Below are positions 1 through 8,311 of a DNA stretch of 35,161 nt, piece by piece. The stretch is from Bordetella parapertussis. GTDB taxonomy: Bacteria; Pseudomonadota; Gammaproteobacteria; Burkholderiales; Burkholderiaceae_D. The stretch is taken from positions 1-35,161 of the forward strand of contig CAMCXB010000022.1 in the NCBI GenBank assembly GCA_945883145.1. The letters run 5' to 3'. Every line of letters begins with the position of its first letter. The stretch's first letter is position 1. A program made the position numbers and the translations under genes. The notes beneath the pieces are model-generated. The model had not been told where the DNA came from and did not search any database. It saw nothing but the letters and a program-made list of their open reading frames with translations.

Positions 1-1717
1 CATCAAGTATTCGGGTTTTACGTTGTTGCCAATACTCTGCTGTCAGTAGATCGGCATGATGCTTCATGAAGTATTTACGTACTTTAGGATTGCCTAATAA
101 AAAAACACTGAACTGTTCTGGAAAGACATCATTTTTTGCGACGTGATACCAAGGTTCGGACGCCATCTCATCTTCTTCATTGCGTGCCGCTGGTATATCG
201 CGGAAATTACAATCACTGATGTATTCGATTTCATCATAGTCATAAAATACGACTCTGCCCTGACGCGTCACGCCAAAATTTTTATACAGCATGTCTCCGG
301 GGAAGATGTTCGCTACCACTAAATCTTTAATGGCATTGCCATATTCACGCACACCATGTTCTATTGCTGCTTCATCTCCTGCTTGCTCGGCCTCTGTCAG
401 CCAAATATTTAATGGCGTCATGCGGCGTTCTATATAGAGATGGCGAATAATAATTTGTTCACCATCTTCTTCCACAATAGAAGGCGCAACTGACTTTAAT
501 TCAGCAAGCAGTTCTTCTAAAAAGCGGGAACGCGGAAAAGCAACATTGGAATATTCCAATGTATCGGCCATACGACCTACTCTGTCGTGATACTTCACCA
601 ATAAATATTTTTCTTTTACTTGTTTAGGCGTAGTTTCTTTAGGCGCAGGAAAACTATCTTTAATGGCTTTAAACACATACGGGAAGGAAGGCAATGCGAA
701 CACCACCATCACCAAGCCACGAATACCGGGCGCTATTTCAAAGCGATCAGAGGAATGACGCAGATGATGTAAGAAGTCACGGTAGAACAAGGCCTTGCCT
801 TGTTTTTGTAAACCTAAAATTGTGTAGATTTCATTGCGCGGCTTATTCGGTAACATACTGCGTATAAATTGCACATAGGCCGATGGCACTTCCATATCAA
901 CCATGAAGTAGGCGCGTGTAAATGAAAACAACATGGTGATGAGATTGACATCGGTCAGCACTGCATCCAGAACTAAATCACCTTTGCGATTATGCAGTAT
1001 AGGAATTACAAAGGGATGCTCTCGATTGCCATTAATGACTTTTCCAACTATGTACGCGCCTTTATTGCGGAAAAAAAGACCAGATAACACTTGAATTTGA
1101 TAATTCGCCTCTGTCGCTCGCGCTATCAATAATGCTTGCAAACGTTCTTCTATAAAAGCGATATCACGATCTAAGTCGTAAAACTCACATGCCAGTTGAT
1201 AATTATTGACTAAACGACGCAGGGTTAAGCGCATACCATCTGTTTTTGGATAATAGACGCGATAGACAGGCGTTGCTTCAGCAGGCTCTATATATTCTGT
1301 TGAAACAGCTGAGCGCACAAAAATAAAGTCATTATGAAAATACGTGCGATGCAAAATTTTGCAGCACACAGAATTAAAAAAAGTTTCCGCTAATTCAGGC
1401 TGTCTGTGATCCATTAACAAGCCTATGTAATGCAGCTTCACTTCACGCCATACACTGTCTGTAAGCTCTTCTTCTTCATATTCATCTTCTAAGCTTTGTA
1501 CGCATTCCTTCACTCTATGCTCATAGAATGCAATTCTGTCGCGCGCTCCAGCTTGCGCTTCTTTCCATGTCATTTGCTCGAAGTGTGTTCTCGCTTCTTG
1601 GCTAGCAAGTCTAAATAAGCGATAGTGCTTATCAAAGCCATCAAGAATGACACGTGCAATATCAAACGCGATTTGCGATGACAGTAGCTTAGGAAAGGCG
1701 ACTTGTGAATCTGGCAT
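1..1717 (-). CDS. aceK: Isocitrate dehydrogenase kinase/phosphatase AceK (3' end cut by window edge)
   Basis: AceK phosphorylates and dephosphorylates isocitrate dehydrogenase, controlling carbon flow between the TCA cycle and the glyoxylate shunt in the cytoplasm. Translating the minus strand from the ATG at 1717 gives about 572 residues beginning MPDSQVAFPKLL. It includes the AceK-typical segments FALPSFPYVFKAIKDSF (nucleotide-binding region) and FPGDMLYKNFGV followed by VVFYDYDEIEYI. The frame is open to base 2, and the last residues (AEYWQQRKTRILD) match the usual C-terminal part of the family (about 570-600 aa), so only a short tail is missing. The ATG lies one base after the liuA stop and has no good Shine-Dalgarno, suggesting translational coupling to liuA. 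Confidence 0.95.
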   Translation of the reverse strand, partial: MPDSQVAFPKLLSSQIAFDIARVILDGFDKHYRLFRLASQEARTHFEQMTWKEAQAGARDRIAFYEHRVKECVQSLEDEYEEEELTDSVWREVKLHYIGLLMDHRQPELAETFFNSVCCKILHRTYFHNDFIFVRSAVSTEYIEPAEATPVYRVYYPKTDGMRLTLRRLVNNYQLACEFYDLDRDIAFIEERLQALLIARATEANYQIQVLSGLFFRNKGAYIVGKVINGNREHPFVIPILHNRKGDLVLDAVLTDVNLITMLFSFTRAYFMVDMEVPSAYVQFIRSMLPNKPRNEIYTILGLQKQGKALFYRDFLHHLRHSSDRFEIAPGIRGLVMVVFALPSFPYVFKAIKDSFPAPKETTPKQVKEKYLLVKYHDRVGRMADTLEYSNVAFPRSRFLEELLAELKSVAPSIVEEDGEQIIIRHLYIERRMTPLNIWLTEAEQAGDEAAIEHGVREYGNAIKDLVVANIFPGDMLYKNFGVTRQGRVVFYDYDEIEYISDCNFRDIPAARNEEDEMASEPWYHVAKNDVFPEQFSVFLLGNPKVRKYFMKHHADLLTAEYWQQRKTRILD

Positions 1718-1718
1718 T

Positions 1719-2903
1719 TTAGGCAGTCTCAGCAAATAATTCACGACCAATCAACATGCGACGTATCTCGCTGGTACCTGCGCCAATTTCATACAGCTTT
1801 GCATCACGCCATAAACGTCCTGCAGGATATTCATTGATGTAACCATTACCACCCAAGGCTTGTATGGTTTCGCCTGCCATCCATGTGGCTTTTTCTGCTG
1901 AATATAAAATCGTACCCGCTGCATCTTTACGTAATGCGCGCACTGCATCCGGTGTTTTTGCGCGATCACATGCTTGGCCAACTGCGTAGACATACGCTTT
2001 ACATGCCATCATGGTGGAATACATATCTGCCAACTTGCCTTGCATGAGTTGGAATTCACCGATGGGTTGGCCGAATTGTTTACGTTCATGGACATAGGGC
2101 ACAGTGACATCCATGCAAGCTTGCATAATGCCTAGTGGACCACCAGACAACACAGCACGTTCATAATCTAGGCCTGACATTAAAACATTCACGCCACGAC
2201 CTAAACCACCTAATACATTTTCAGCGGGCACTTCACAATCACGAAACACTAACTCACCTGTGTGTGAACCACGCATGCCGAGTTTGTCGAGTTTTTGTGC
2301 AACTGAAAATCCAGGATAATTTTTTTCAATTAAAAATGCAGTGATGCCACGTGGCCCTGCTTCAATATCATTTTTTGCATATACCACCATCACATCGGCA
2401 TCAGGGCCATTGGTGATCCACATCTTTGAACCATTCAATATCCAACGATCGCCTCTGAAGTCAGCACGTAATTTCATGTTCACGACATCGGATCCTGCAT
2501 TCGGCTCAGACATCGCTAATGCACCTATGTATTCTCCAGAAATTAATTTTGGAAGATATGCTTTCTTTTGTTCTTCACTGCCATTACGACGAATTTGATT
2601 CACACATAAATTTGAATGCGCGCCATACGACAATCCTATCGATGCAGAAGCACGTGAAATTTCTTCCATAGCGATAATGTGGGCTAAATAACCCATAGCA
2701 CTACCACCATATTCTTCATCTGCTGTAATGCCTAACAAACCTAAGTCGCCCATCTTGCGCCACAAGTCCATAGGGAATTGATCAGTGCGATCAATCTCTG
2801 CTGCACGTGGGGCGATTTCAACCGCCGCAAAATGTTGGACTGCTTCGCGTAGTGCTGCGATATCTTCGCCATGATCAAAACTTAGGCCTGGCAGATTATT
2901 CAT
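1719..2903 (-). CDS. liuA: Isovaleryl-CoA dehydrogenase
   Basis: FAD-dependent acyl-CoA dehydrogenase that oxidises isovaleryl-CoA to 3-methylcrotonyl-CoA in leucine degradation. The 394 residues match the family length. Acyl-CoA dehydrogenase signatures are visible: ALAMSEPNAGSDV near 128-140, WITNGPDADVMVVYAK near 172-187, and the C-terminal IQALGGNGYINEYP. The segment LDYERAVLSGGPLG places a glutamate (about residue 248) where isovaleryl-CoA dehydrogenases carry their catalytic base, which favours this substrate over straight-chain ones. AGGAAAAT precedes the ATG. It lies 39 bp downstream of liuR and one base upstream of aceK, so one transcript probably covers all three. The other liu genes (methylcrotonyl-CoA carboxylase and so on) are not here. 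Confidence 0.93.
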   Translation of the reverse strand: MNNLPGLSFDHGEDIAALREAVQHFAAVEIAPRAAEIDRTDQFPMDLWRKMGDLGLLGITADEEYGGSAMGYLAHIIAMEEISRASASIGLSYGAHSNLCVNQIRRNGSEEQKKAYLPKLISGEYIGALAMSEPNAGSDVVNMKLRADFRGDRWILNGSKMWITNGPDADVMVVYAKNDIEAGPRGITAFLIEKNYPGFSVAQKLDKLGMRGSHTGELVFRDCEVPAENVLGGLGRGVNVLMSGLDYERAVLSGGPLGIMQACMDVTVPYVHERKQFGQPIGEFQLMQGKLADMYSTMMACKAYVYAVGQACDRAKTPDAVRALRKDAAGTILYSAEKATWMAGETIQALGGNGYINEYPAGRLWRDAKLYEIGAGTSEIRRMLIGRELFAETA

Positions 2904-2942
2904 ACTATTTTCCTGTTCAAACTTTTAATGCAGTTAGATGGA

Positions 2943-3383
2943 TTAGGCTGCGTTGCGTGCGCTAGAAGCACTAAGCAATCCACTTTTTATTTTTTCGTTC
3001 TGCTTATCTTGCGATAGCATATTGCGGCATCGATCTTCATGTGCGGCGATCTCAGCCAAAGTAATTTCTATATCTTCACGCTGCTGCTCTAATGATTCAC
3101 GATGTCGTGATAAGACGGTGAGAAAGCGATTCAGTTGAGCCGCAGAGTCTTGCGGCGAGTCATACATATCCACTAAATCTTTAATTTCTGAGAGCGTTAA
3201 TCCCAGACGCTTGCCACGTAAGGTGAGTTTTAAACGCGTACGATCACGCGCACCATAAACTCTAGTTCGACCACCCGCACCTTCACGGCTAGGGCTGATT
3301 AAACCTTGATCTTCGTAGAAACGAATGGCGCGTGGCGTGATGTCGAATTCACGGGCTAGTTCGGTGATGGTATAAGTCGCCAT
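2943..3383 (-). CDS. liuR: MerR-family regulator LiuR
   Basis: Transcriptional regulator of branched-chain amino acid catabolism. The 146 residues begin with a MerR winged helix-turn-helix (YTITELAREFDITPRAIRFY, then EDQGLISPSREG...RVYGARDRTRLKLTLRGKRLGLTLSEIKDL). A coiled-coil dimerisation helix (about 85-120) and a short charged tail follow. The N-terminus and the location directly upstream of liuA match the LiuR group. A perfect palindrome sits about 20 bp before its start codon, so it probably controls itself together with liuA and aceK. I see no metal-binding cysteine pair typical of metal-sensing MerR proteins. Confidence 0.9.
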   Translation of the reverse strand: MATYTITELAREFDITPRAIRFYEDQGLISPSREGAGGRTRVYGARDRTRLKLTLRGKRLGLTLSEIKDLVDMYDSPQDSAAQLNRFLTVLSRHRESLEQQREDIEITLAEIAAHEDRCRNMLSQDKQNEKIKSGLLSASSARNAA

Positions 3384-3403
3384 AGGATCTGCAGGTAGAA
3401 TGT

Positions 3404-3419
3404 ACGTTTACGTAAACGT
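3404..3419. promoter_or_regulatory. Palindromic operator, probable LiuR site
   Basis: ACGTTTACGTAAACGT is a perfect 16-bp palindrome just upstream of liuR, flanked on the right by CAAC so that TTGACGTTTACGTAA is also present on the minus strand. LiuR-type regulators bind ACGT-rich palindromes of this kind upstream of liu genes. Assignment rests on position and symmetry. Confidence 0.75.
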
Positions 3420-3432
3420 CAACTAAAGCGTT

Positions 3433-3461
3433 ATTGTAGGCGGGCGAGATGTAAATGGAAA
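3433..3461 (-). promoter_or_regulatory. Possible liuR-liuA-aceK promoter
   Basis: On the minus strand TTTCCA and TACAAT are separated by 17 bp. This would place the transcription start near 3425, right in front of the palindrome at 3404-3419, which suits repression by LiuR. The -35 box is weak, so this is tentative. Confidence 0.35.
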
Positions 3462-3534
3462 CCCCGCATCGCAGTCATTTTCAGGGACAAAATTTGAGCT
3501 TTTTTTAGTCTTTACCGATCAGCCTATAAATCCT

Positions 3535-3562
3535 TAATTTCCATTAATTTCCTCTAATTTAC
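3535..3562 (+). repeat. Three 10-bp-phased TAATTTCC repeats
   Basis: TAATTTCC occurs at 3535 and 3545 and, as TAATTTAC, at 3555: three copies exactly one helical turn apart, 33 bp before the hydrolase start. The spacing suggests cooperative regulator binding on one DNA face or intrinsically bent DNA. The regulator is not identifiable. Confidence 0.5.
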
Positions 3563-3594
3563 ATTTAAATAGTGTTAACTTTATTTAATTACTC

Positions 3595-4674
3595 ATGAAT
3601 CCTCTAGAATCAGAACTCGACTATGTGCTAGGTGACACCCTGCCTGAAAGCGGTCGCTGTGTAGATGTCGCTCCGGGTGTGCGCTGGCTGCGCATGGGTC
3701 TGCCATTTGCCCTCAACCACATTAATCTCTGGCTTTTAGAAGATAAGCTGCCAAATGCACAAGATGAATTAATAAAGGGTTGGACTATCGTCGATTGCGG
3801 CATCAGTAATGCTGCTACACGCAGCGCTTGGGAACAGTTGTTTGCAGAAGAATTGCGCGGATTGCCTGTTTTGAGAGTGATCGCCACTCACTGCCATCCC
3901 GATCATGTGGGTTTATCCAACTGGTTGTGTGAGAAGTGGAATGCGCCTTTCTATATGTCAGCCGGTGAATATGCATTTGCACGCATAATGTCAGCTGGCC
4001 TACCCGGTGCAGATGGTCCTGCATCACTGCCCCATTTTCAGCGCAATGGCTTAACCGATCCTGATTTAATAGCTGAGCTCAGTGCACGCGATTCTTATTA
4101 CCCCACACTCGTGCCTGCTGTACCCCATAGTTTTATACGACTGCAAGATGGCAAAACTCTGTCTATTAATGGACAGAACTGGGATTTAATTTCTGGTTTC
4201 GGTCATTCGCCTGAACATATTGCACTTTACCGAGCAGAAGATCAGGTATTGATCTCGGGTGATATGGTGTTACCGCGCATTTCAACCAATGTTTCCGTCT
4301 TTGCGATAGAACCTGAGTTTGATGCTGTGGGTGCATTTCTAGAATCGCTCAATAAATTTCTACCATTGCCTGCACATACTTTAGTTTTACCTTCGCATGG
4401 CAAACCTTTTCGAGGTTTACATACCCGCATACAACAACTACATGCTCATCATCAAGAACGTTTAGATGAAGTGATGACTGCTTGCAATACACCGCACTCC
4501 GCTGCAGATATTGTTCCTATTATGTTTCCACGCAAACTAGATGTGCATCAACTCACATTTGCACTTGGTGAAGCGCTGGCGCATCTGCATCATTTATGGG
4601 CAAAGGGCAAGTTAACACGCAAACTTGGTAATGATGGTATTCAGCGCTTTGTCAGAATTGATGTTGCTCATTAA
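3595..4674 (+). CDS. Metallo-beta-lactamase-fold hydrolase with C-terminal winged-helix domain
   Basis: Predicted binuclear-zinc hydrolase of the MBL superfamily; the substrate is unknown. The 359 residues show the metal motif THCHPDHVGL (His99, His101, Asp103, His104). Later metal-ligand candidates are HSPEHIALY (about 204), SGDMVLP (about 222) and PSHGKPF (about 268). The last 80 residues (ALGEALAHLHHLWAKGKL...IQRFVR) resemble the winged-helix extension seen in LACTB2-like and acyl-thioester-type MBL proteins. It has no signal peptide, so it is probably cytoplasmic. It is divergent from liuR, and its position beside leucine-degradation genes suggests a role in acyl-CoA metabolism, but that is only context. 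The ATG has no strong Shine-Dalgarno. Confidence 0.85.
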   Translation: MNPLESELDYVLGDTLPESGRCVDVAPGVRWLRMGLPFALNHINLWLLEDKLPNAQDELIKGWTIVDCGISNAATRSAWEQLFAEELRGLPVLRVIATHCHPDHVGLSNWLCEKWNAPFYMSAGEYAFARIMSAGLPGADGPASLPHFQRNGLTDPDLIAELSARDSYYPTLVPAVPHSFIRLQDGKTLSINGQNWDLISGFGHSPEHIALYRAEDQVLISGDMVLPRISTNVSVFAIEPEFDAVGAFLESLNKFLPLPAHTLVLPSHGKPFRGLHTRIQQLHAHHQERLDEVMTACNTPHSAADIVPIMFPRKLDVHQLTFALGEALAHLHHLWAKGKLTRKLGNDGIQRFVRIDVAH

Positions 4675-4767
4675 AAGAGGGGATTAAAAAAATTTTGATA
4701 TAACCAATTTGTCATGATTTTTTTATTACAACTGTTTGATTTTTACAAAAGGTAGTACATACGTTAA

Positions 4768-4799
4768 CTGACTATTAACTGCATTCATGCAATAGTCAG
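4768..4799. promoter_or_regulatory. Inverted repeat directly before the HTH regulator gene
   Basis: CTGACTATT (4768-4776) and AATAGTCAG (4791-4799) are perfect 9-bp inverted arms ending 4 bp before the ATG at 4804. Inside lies TGCAT-TC-ATGCA. The left arm also overlaps a direct repeat, TTAACTG at 4764 and 4775 (11 bp apart). It could be an autoregulatory operator or an mRNA hairpin covering the start codon. Confidence 0.55.
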
Positions 4800-4803
4800 T
4801 CTC

Positions 4804-5190
4804 ATGACATCTACAGATGAACGGCATCAGTTTAGTGAACGCTTACAGCAAGCGCTGCGTTCTGCTGAATACTCTCCCGATAGCCCCACTCAACTAGCCC
4901 GAGAATTTAATGCACGCTTTGCAGGCCAACCTGTGACTGTGCATGCTGCACGAAAATGGTTGATGGGTGAATCCATACCCACGCAAGAAAAATTACGCTC
5001 ACTTGCAAAATGGTTGAATGTTACTGCGGAGTGGTTACGCTTCGGCACAGCTAGTGCAAACAATAGTAATAGCTCACTCAATAGCAGTGATGCAAAAATT
5101 ATTGCTAGCCTGCGTCAGCTCGATGAAGAGAATCGCCATCTGGTATTTGAATTCATACGCTTACTTGTGCGCATGGATAGAAAAAAATAA
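4804..5190 (+). CDS. Small HTH (XRE-like) transcriptional regulator
   Basis: A 128-residue DNA-binding protein of unknown target. Residues about 8-80 form a helix-turn-helix domain with the pattern LAREFNARFAGQPVTVHAARKW, LMGESIPTQEKLRSLAKWLNV and TAEWLRFG. This resembles the compact XRE-like regulators common in Betaproteobacteria. A serine/asparagine-rich linker (SANNSNSSLNSSDAK) leads to a short helical tail ending in RMDRKK. It has no signal peptide or membrane segment. The start codon is embedded behind an inverted repeat and has no Shine-Dalgarno. Its 3' end stops 7 bp from the stop of the convergent BtuF-like gene. Confidence 0.8.
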   Translation: MTSTDERHQFSERLQQALRSAEYSPDSPTQLAREFNARFAGQPVTVHAARKWLMGESIPTQEKLRSLAKWLNVTAEWLRFGTASANNSNSSLNSSDAKIIASLRQLDEENRHLVFEFIRLLVRMDRKK

Positions 5191-5197
5191 AACCTTC

Positions 5198-6007
5198 TTA
5201 CTCTGCTTGCAGGTGGTGCAAATAACGCAAACCTGCAATAGCACGACTGCCATACCAAGACAGCATTTCACCATCAAGTAACTGAACTGGCTTGCCAGAT
5301 TGTTTTTCCAACGCTTCGCAATGTGCGTCGGTAAAACGATAGGGCTCGCTAGAAAGCAAAATCAAATCAATGTCTTCAACTAATTGCTGTGTCCATGTAA
5401 ATTGTGGATAGCGAAGTGTTGAATCAGCAGCTTCCCATTGCCGCCAATCTATGAGTGCCAACATGTTTGCGATATAAGTATCGCGAGCGACTGTCATCCA
5501 TGGATCTTGCCAGATGCAATATAAAACTCGTTGCGGCTTGTTGTTATGCTGCGTTTGTAATGCATCATAAGCATGTTGAAAATCACTGCAGAGTTTTTCT
5601 GCTTTTTCTTGCGCATGAAATACCGCGCCAAATAAACGATAGAGCGCTACATTATCCAGCGGCGTATTCGGATGTGTGACGATGATGTGTGGAATGAATT
5701 CTGCTAATGCATCGACGGTAGGTTTTTCATTTTCATCGATGTTCACAATTAAATGCGTAGGTGCTAGCTTACGGATTTTTTCAATGTTGACGTCTTTAGT
5801 GCCGCCTATTTTAGGAATAGGAGCAAGTTGCTGTTCTGGATGAATGCAAAATCCTGTGCGACCTACTAGTGATGCCGTTAAATCCAACTCACACAATAAC
5901 TCAGTCAATGAAGGCACAAGAGAGACAATACGACAATCTAATGTTCCATCATCACAGCGCGCTACTGGAACATGATGCGTTCCAATTGCATCAATCAGGA
6001 CACTCAT
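5198..6007 (-). CDS. BtuF-like helical-backbone metal-receptor protein, probably cytoplasmic
   Basis: Related to periplasmic binding proteins for cobalamin or ferric chelates (helical backbone metal receptor fold). The 269 residues contain the typical start RIVSLVPSLTELLCELDL, then LVGRTGFCIHP, IPKIGGTKDVNIEKI and LAPTHLIVNIDENEKP. C-terminal features are WTQQLVEDIDLILLSSEPY and LLDGEMLSWYGSRA. Unlike true BtuF it starts with MSVLIDAIGTHHVPVARC and shows no signal peptide, and no transporter genes are nearby. It may be a cytoplasmic member that senses or binds a corrinoid or metal chelate. Its ATG overlaps the SDR stop by 4 bp, so the two are probably co-translated. Confidence 0.78.
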   Translation of the reverse strand: MSVLIDAIGTHHVPVARCDDGTLDCRIVSLVPSLTELLCELDLTASLVGRTGFCIHPEQQLAPIPKIGGTKDVNIEKIRKLAPTHLIVNIDENEKPTVDALAEFIPHIIVTHPNTPLDNVALYRLFGAVFHAQEKAEKLCSDFQHAYDALQTQHNNKPQRVLYCIWQDPWMTVARDTYIANMLALIDWRQWEAADSTLRYPQFTWTQQLVEDIDLILLSSEPYRFTDAHCEALEKQSGKPVQLLDGEMLSWYGSRAIAGLRYLHHLQAE

Positions 6008-6828
6008 TCTTTTGACTGCTTAGTTGATTGCTTAGATGCAGGCTCAATTTCATGCATCGCTGCTTTATAAGGTGCGCGTGCAAAAATAAAATCATACAAG
6101 CTATTCGGCAATAAACGTAACAACCAAGATACACCACGCATCTGCCATGGTATGACAGCATAACTACTGCCTATAGTTATTTTTTTCACTGCACTTATAG
6201 CAAATTTTTTAGCTGGCATGAGAAAAGGCATAGGATAGGTATTCACTTGCGTCATCGGTGTATCAATATAGCCCGGCGCAATAGTGACGACTTTAATCCC
6301 ACTCGCTCGCAACTCTACTCGCAGCGATTCACAATAACTAATCACAGCAGCTTTAGATGCGCTATATGCTTCTGCACCTGGCAAGCCACGTATGCCTGCA
6401 ATACTTGCTATACCAACTAAGCGTAAATCACGCTGCCCTGTTTTTGCTTGTGATTGCATCGCCGTTATAAAAGCACTAAAGGTAGCAACTACAGACAACA
6501 CATTAATCGCCATGATTTTTTCAAATACTGCTGTATCTTCACTGCGCTCAGTCAGCGTGCCATAAGACACACCAGCATTCGCTATAACGACTTCTATACC
6601 GCCTGTGCGTTGTAAAAAATCTTGAGCTGCTGCATTCAACGCTTGATGATCACAAACATCGACAGCATAGATGATATGCTTGTCTGGATTAGGTAAGGAT
6701 AGACGAAGCGACTCTAGTTCTTCTTTTCGCCGCGCGAGCAAACCACATTGCGCACCTTGCGCTGCATATTCCATCGCTAGTGCCATACCTAAGCCACTCG
6801 ATGCACCAGTGATAAAAATACGCTTCAT
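6004..6828 (-). CDS. Short-chain dehydrogenase/reductase
   Basis: NAD(P)H-dependent oxidoreductase of unknown substrate. From the chosen ATG at 6828 the protein has 274 residues. The nucleotide-binding motif TGASSGLG lies at the N-terminus (MKRIFITGASSGLGMALA). NAGVSYG and the catalytic YSASK follow, with a serine in GIASIAGIRG. The hydrophobic C-terminal part (WLLRLLPNSLYDFIFARAPY) is typical of membrane-associated YqjQ-like SDRs. An in-frame GTG at 6849 would add seven residues but has no ribosome-binding site. It lies 27 bp after dsbA, and its stop overlaps the start of the BtuF-like gene. Confidence 0.85.
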   Translation of the reverse strand: MKRIFITGASSGLGMALAMEYAAQGAQCGLLARRKEELESLRLSLPNPDKHIIYAVDVCDHQALNAAAQDFLQRTGGIEVVIANAGVSYGTLTERSEDTAVFEKIMAINVLSVVATFSAFITAMQSQAKTGQRDLRLVGIASIAGIRGLPGAEAYSASKAAVISYCESLRVELRASGIKVVTIAPGYIDTPMTQVNTYPMPFLMPAKKFAISAVKKITIGSSYAVIPWQMRGVSWLLRLLPNSLYDFIFARAPYKAAMHEIEPASKQSTKQSKE

Positions 6829-6855
6829 AGATGGCTCAGTTACATGCACATATGT

Positions 6856-7512
6856 TTATTTTTTACGCGCAATCAAGGCATCTATGGTTTGCAATGTGGC
6901 AGCATGCATAGCATGTTCAGATGCACCGCGGATAGCTGCGCCCACCATGGAAGGTGAAGTAATAAAGCGACCATCAATTGCAACTGTAGGCACACTTTCA
7001 ATGTTGTAGGCTTGCTGTAGTTGAGCGACGCGTGCAACTTTAGCTTGCACAGTAAAGGAGTTATAGACTTCTAAGAATTTTTTTCTATCAACACCTTGTT
7101 TCTCTACGAAATCAACGATCGCGTCTTCTTTATCTAGCTTGATACGCTGCACATGAATCGCTTCAAACACTGCGCGATGTACTGTATCAAGCTTACCCAT
7201 GGTCTCTAAGGTGTAATACAGTTTTTGCTGTGGAATGAAGGACTCACGAAAACCAACTGGTACACGTTTAAAGGATATGGTGTCGCCGCGTTTTTTTACC
7301 CACTCTGCTAATTGCGGTTCAAAAGCAAAACAGTGCGGGCAGTTGTACCAAAAAAATTCCAATACTTCGACTTTTTTGACGCTATCTGTAGGTTGGATTT
7401 GTTGTAAGCGTGTGTATTCGACACCCTCTACCGGCTCAGTTGGTGAAGCTGCAACCTGTAATGACAACAAACCAAAAACAACTAAAGCAATGTAGCGACG
7501 TAAGGTAGACAT
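6856..7512 (-). CDS. dsbA: Periplasmic thiol:disulfide interchange protein DsbA
   Basis: Oxidises cysteine pairs of secreted proteins. The 218 residues open with a signal peptide (MSTLRRYIALVVFGLLSLQVAA, cleavage near residue 22). A thioredoxin fold carries the active site FFWYNCPHCFAFEP (Cys58-Pro-His-Cys61), the classical DsbA dipeptide. The cis-proline loop appears as ESVPTVAIDGRF near residues 171-182. AGAGGAAT precedes the ATG. It lies between the SPOR gene and the SDR gene in an apparently single minus-strand run. Disulfide chemistry is functionally close to cytochrome c maturation, but the ccm genes are about 25 kb away. Confidence 0.92.
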   Translation of the reverse strand: MSTLRRYIALVVFGLLSLQVAASPTEPVEGVEYTRLQQIQPTDSVKKVEVLEFFWYNCPHCFAFEPQLAEWVKKRGDTISFKRVPVGFRESFIPQQKLYYTLETMGKLDTVHRAVFEAIHVQRIKLDKEDAIVDFVEKQGVDRKKFLEVYNSFTVQAKVARVAQLQQAYNIESVPTVAIDGRFITSPSMVGAAIRGASEHAMHAATLQTIDALIARKK

Positions 7513-7577
7513 AGCAATTCCTCTAATAAAAGCAAAACATGCTTTACGGTGTTGGAAATATAAAAATTAAATGAAAT

Positions 7578-8183
7578 TTATTTAGGCACACTGACTACTG
7601 CTGCATCGATACCGTTGTCATATAAGCGCGTACGCATTTTATGCATGGTGTCAGTATCTTTAAATGGACCTACACGCACTCTATACAGGGTGCCTGTTTC
7701 TATACGACGTTCTGACACGGTGGCCGCAACACCTAATAATGCGAGACGACCTTTGGCTGCATCGGCATCGGCTATTTCTCTAAATGCGCCAGCCTGTAAA
7801 AAGTATATATTTTTTTCGTCACTAGCCGTAGTGGTCGCTGCCTTTTCTGTTTTAGCGTTTTCAGCCGCCGCTGGTGCTACTGGCGCTTTGGCTGCAGCGT
7901 TGGGTGCCGCCGCTGTGGTTGGTATTGATGTAGGCGCTACTTTTTGTTCACCTAGGGGCGAACCTTCTTCGGCATTTGGTATTACACGACGATCACGTGC
8001 ACCGCCCGGCAAGGTGGCATTAGGATCGATTGCAGTATCAGCAGCATCATTTTGTTTACCAAGTTTGTCCACAAAAGGTAAGGGCGTTTTCATGATGGTG
8101 ATCGCCACCCAAACTGCAATGGTTAAACCTATGATTAAACCTATGATGAGTCCGGCGACAGTACCACCCGCCTGACGTGCCAT
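7578..8183 (-). CDS. SPOR-domain inner-membrane protein
   Basis: Predicted bitopic membrane protein binding denuded peptidoglycan at the septum through its C-terminal SPOR domain. I start it at the ATG at 8183 (MARQAGGTVAGLIIGL) because GAAGG lies 7 bp upstream. An in-frame upstream start at 8240 would add 19 unlikely residues. The 201 residues have one membrane helix (about 8-30), an Ala/Pro-rich periplasmic linker (about 55-125), and a SPOR domain from IYFLQAGAFREIADADAAKG to the C-terminus (YRVRVGPFKD, NGIDAAVVSVPK). It is FtsN-like in layout. It lies directly downstream of argS, an order I associate with Betaproteobacteria. Confidence 0.88.
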   Translation of the reverse strand: MARQAGGTVAGLIIGLIIGLTIAVWVAITIMKTPLPFVDKLGKQNDAADTAIDPNATLPGGARDRRVIPNAEEGSPLGEQKVAPTSIPTTAAAPNAAAKAPVAPAAAENAKTEKAATTTASDEKNIYFLQAGAFREIADADAAKGRLALLGVAATVSERRIETGTLYRVRVGPFKDTDTMHKMRTRLYDNGIDAAVVSVPK

Positions 8184-8311
8184 AGAACGACCTTCAGCTC
8201 GATAAGAAATAAGGCTATGCATATTCAAAATAGGATCCAATGCATGTAGACAAAAACTAGCGATGTAATTTTATAAAACGATTTTTAATTTCGGACTTAT
8301 TTTGCAAATTC

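Noticed and set aside
7615..8175. 186-codon plus-strand frame opposite the SPOR gene
   Set aside because: Ser/Ala-rich shadow of the Ala/Pro-rich SPOR linker; the minus-strand frame has clear domains and a ribosome-binding site.
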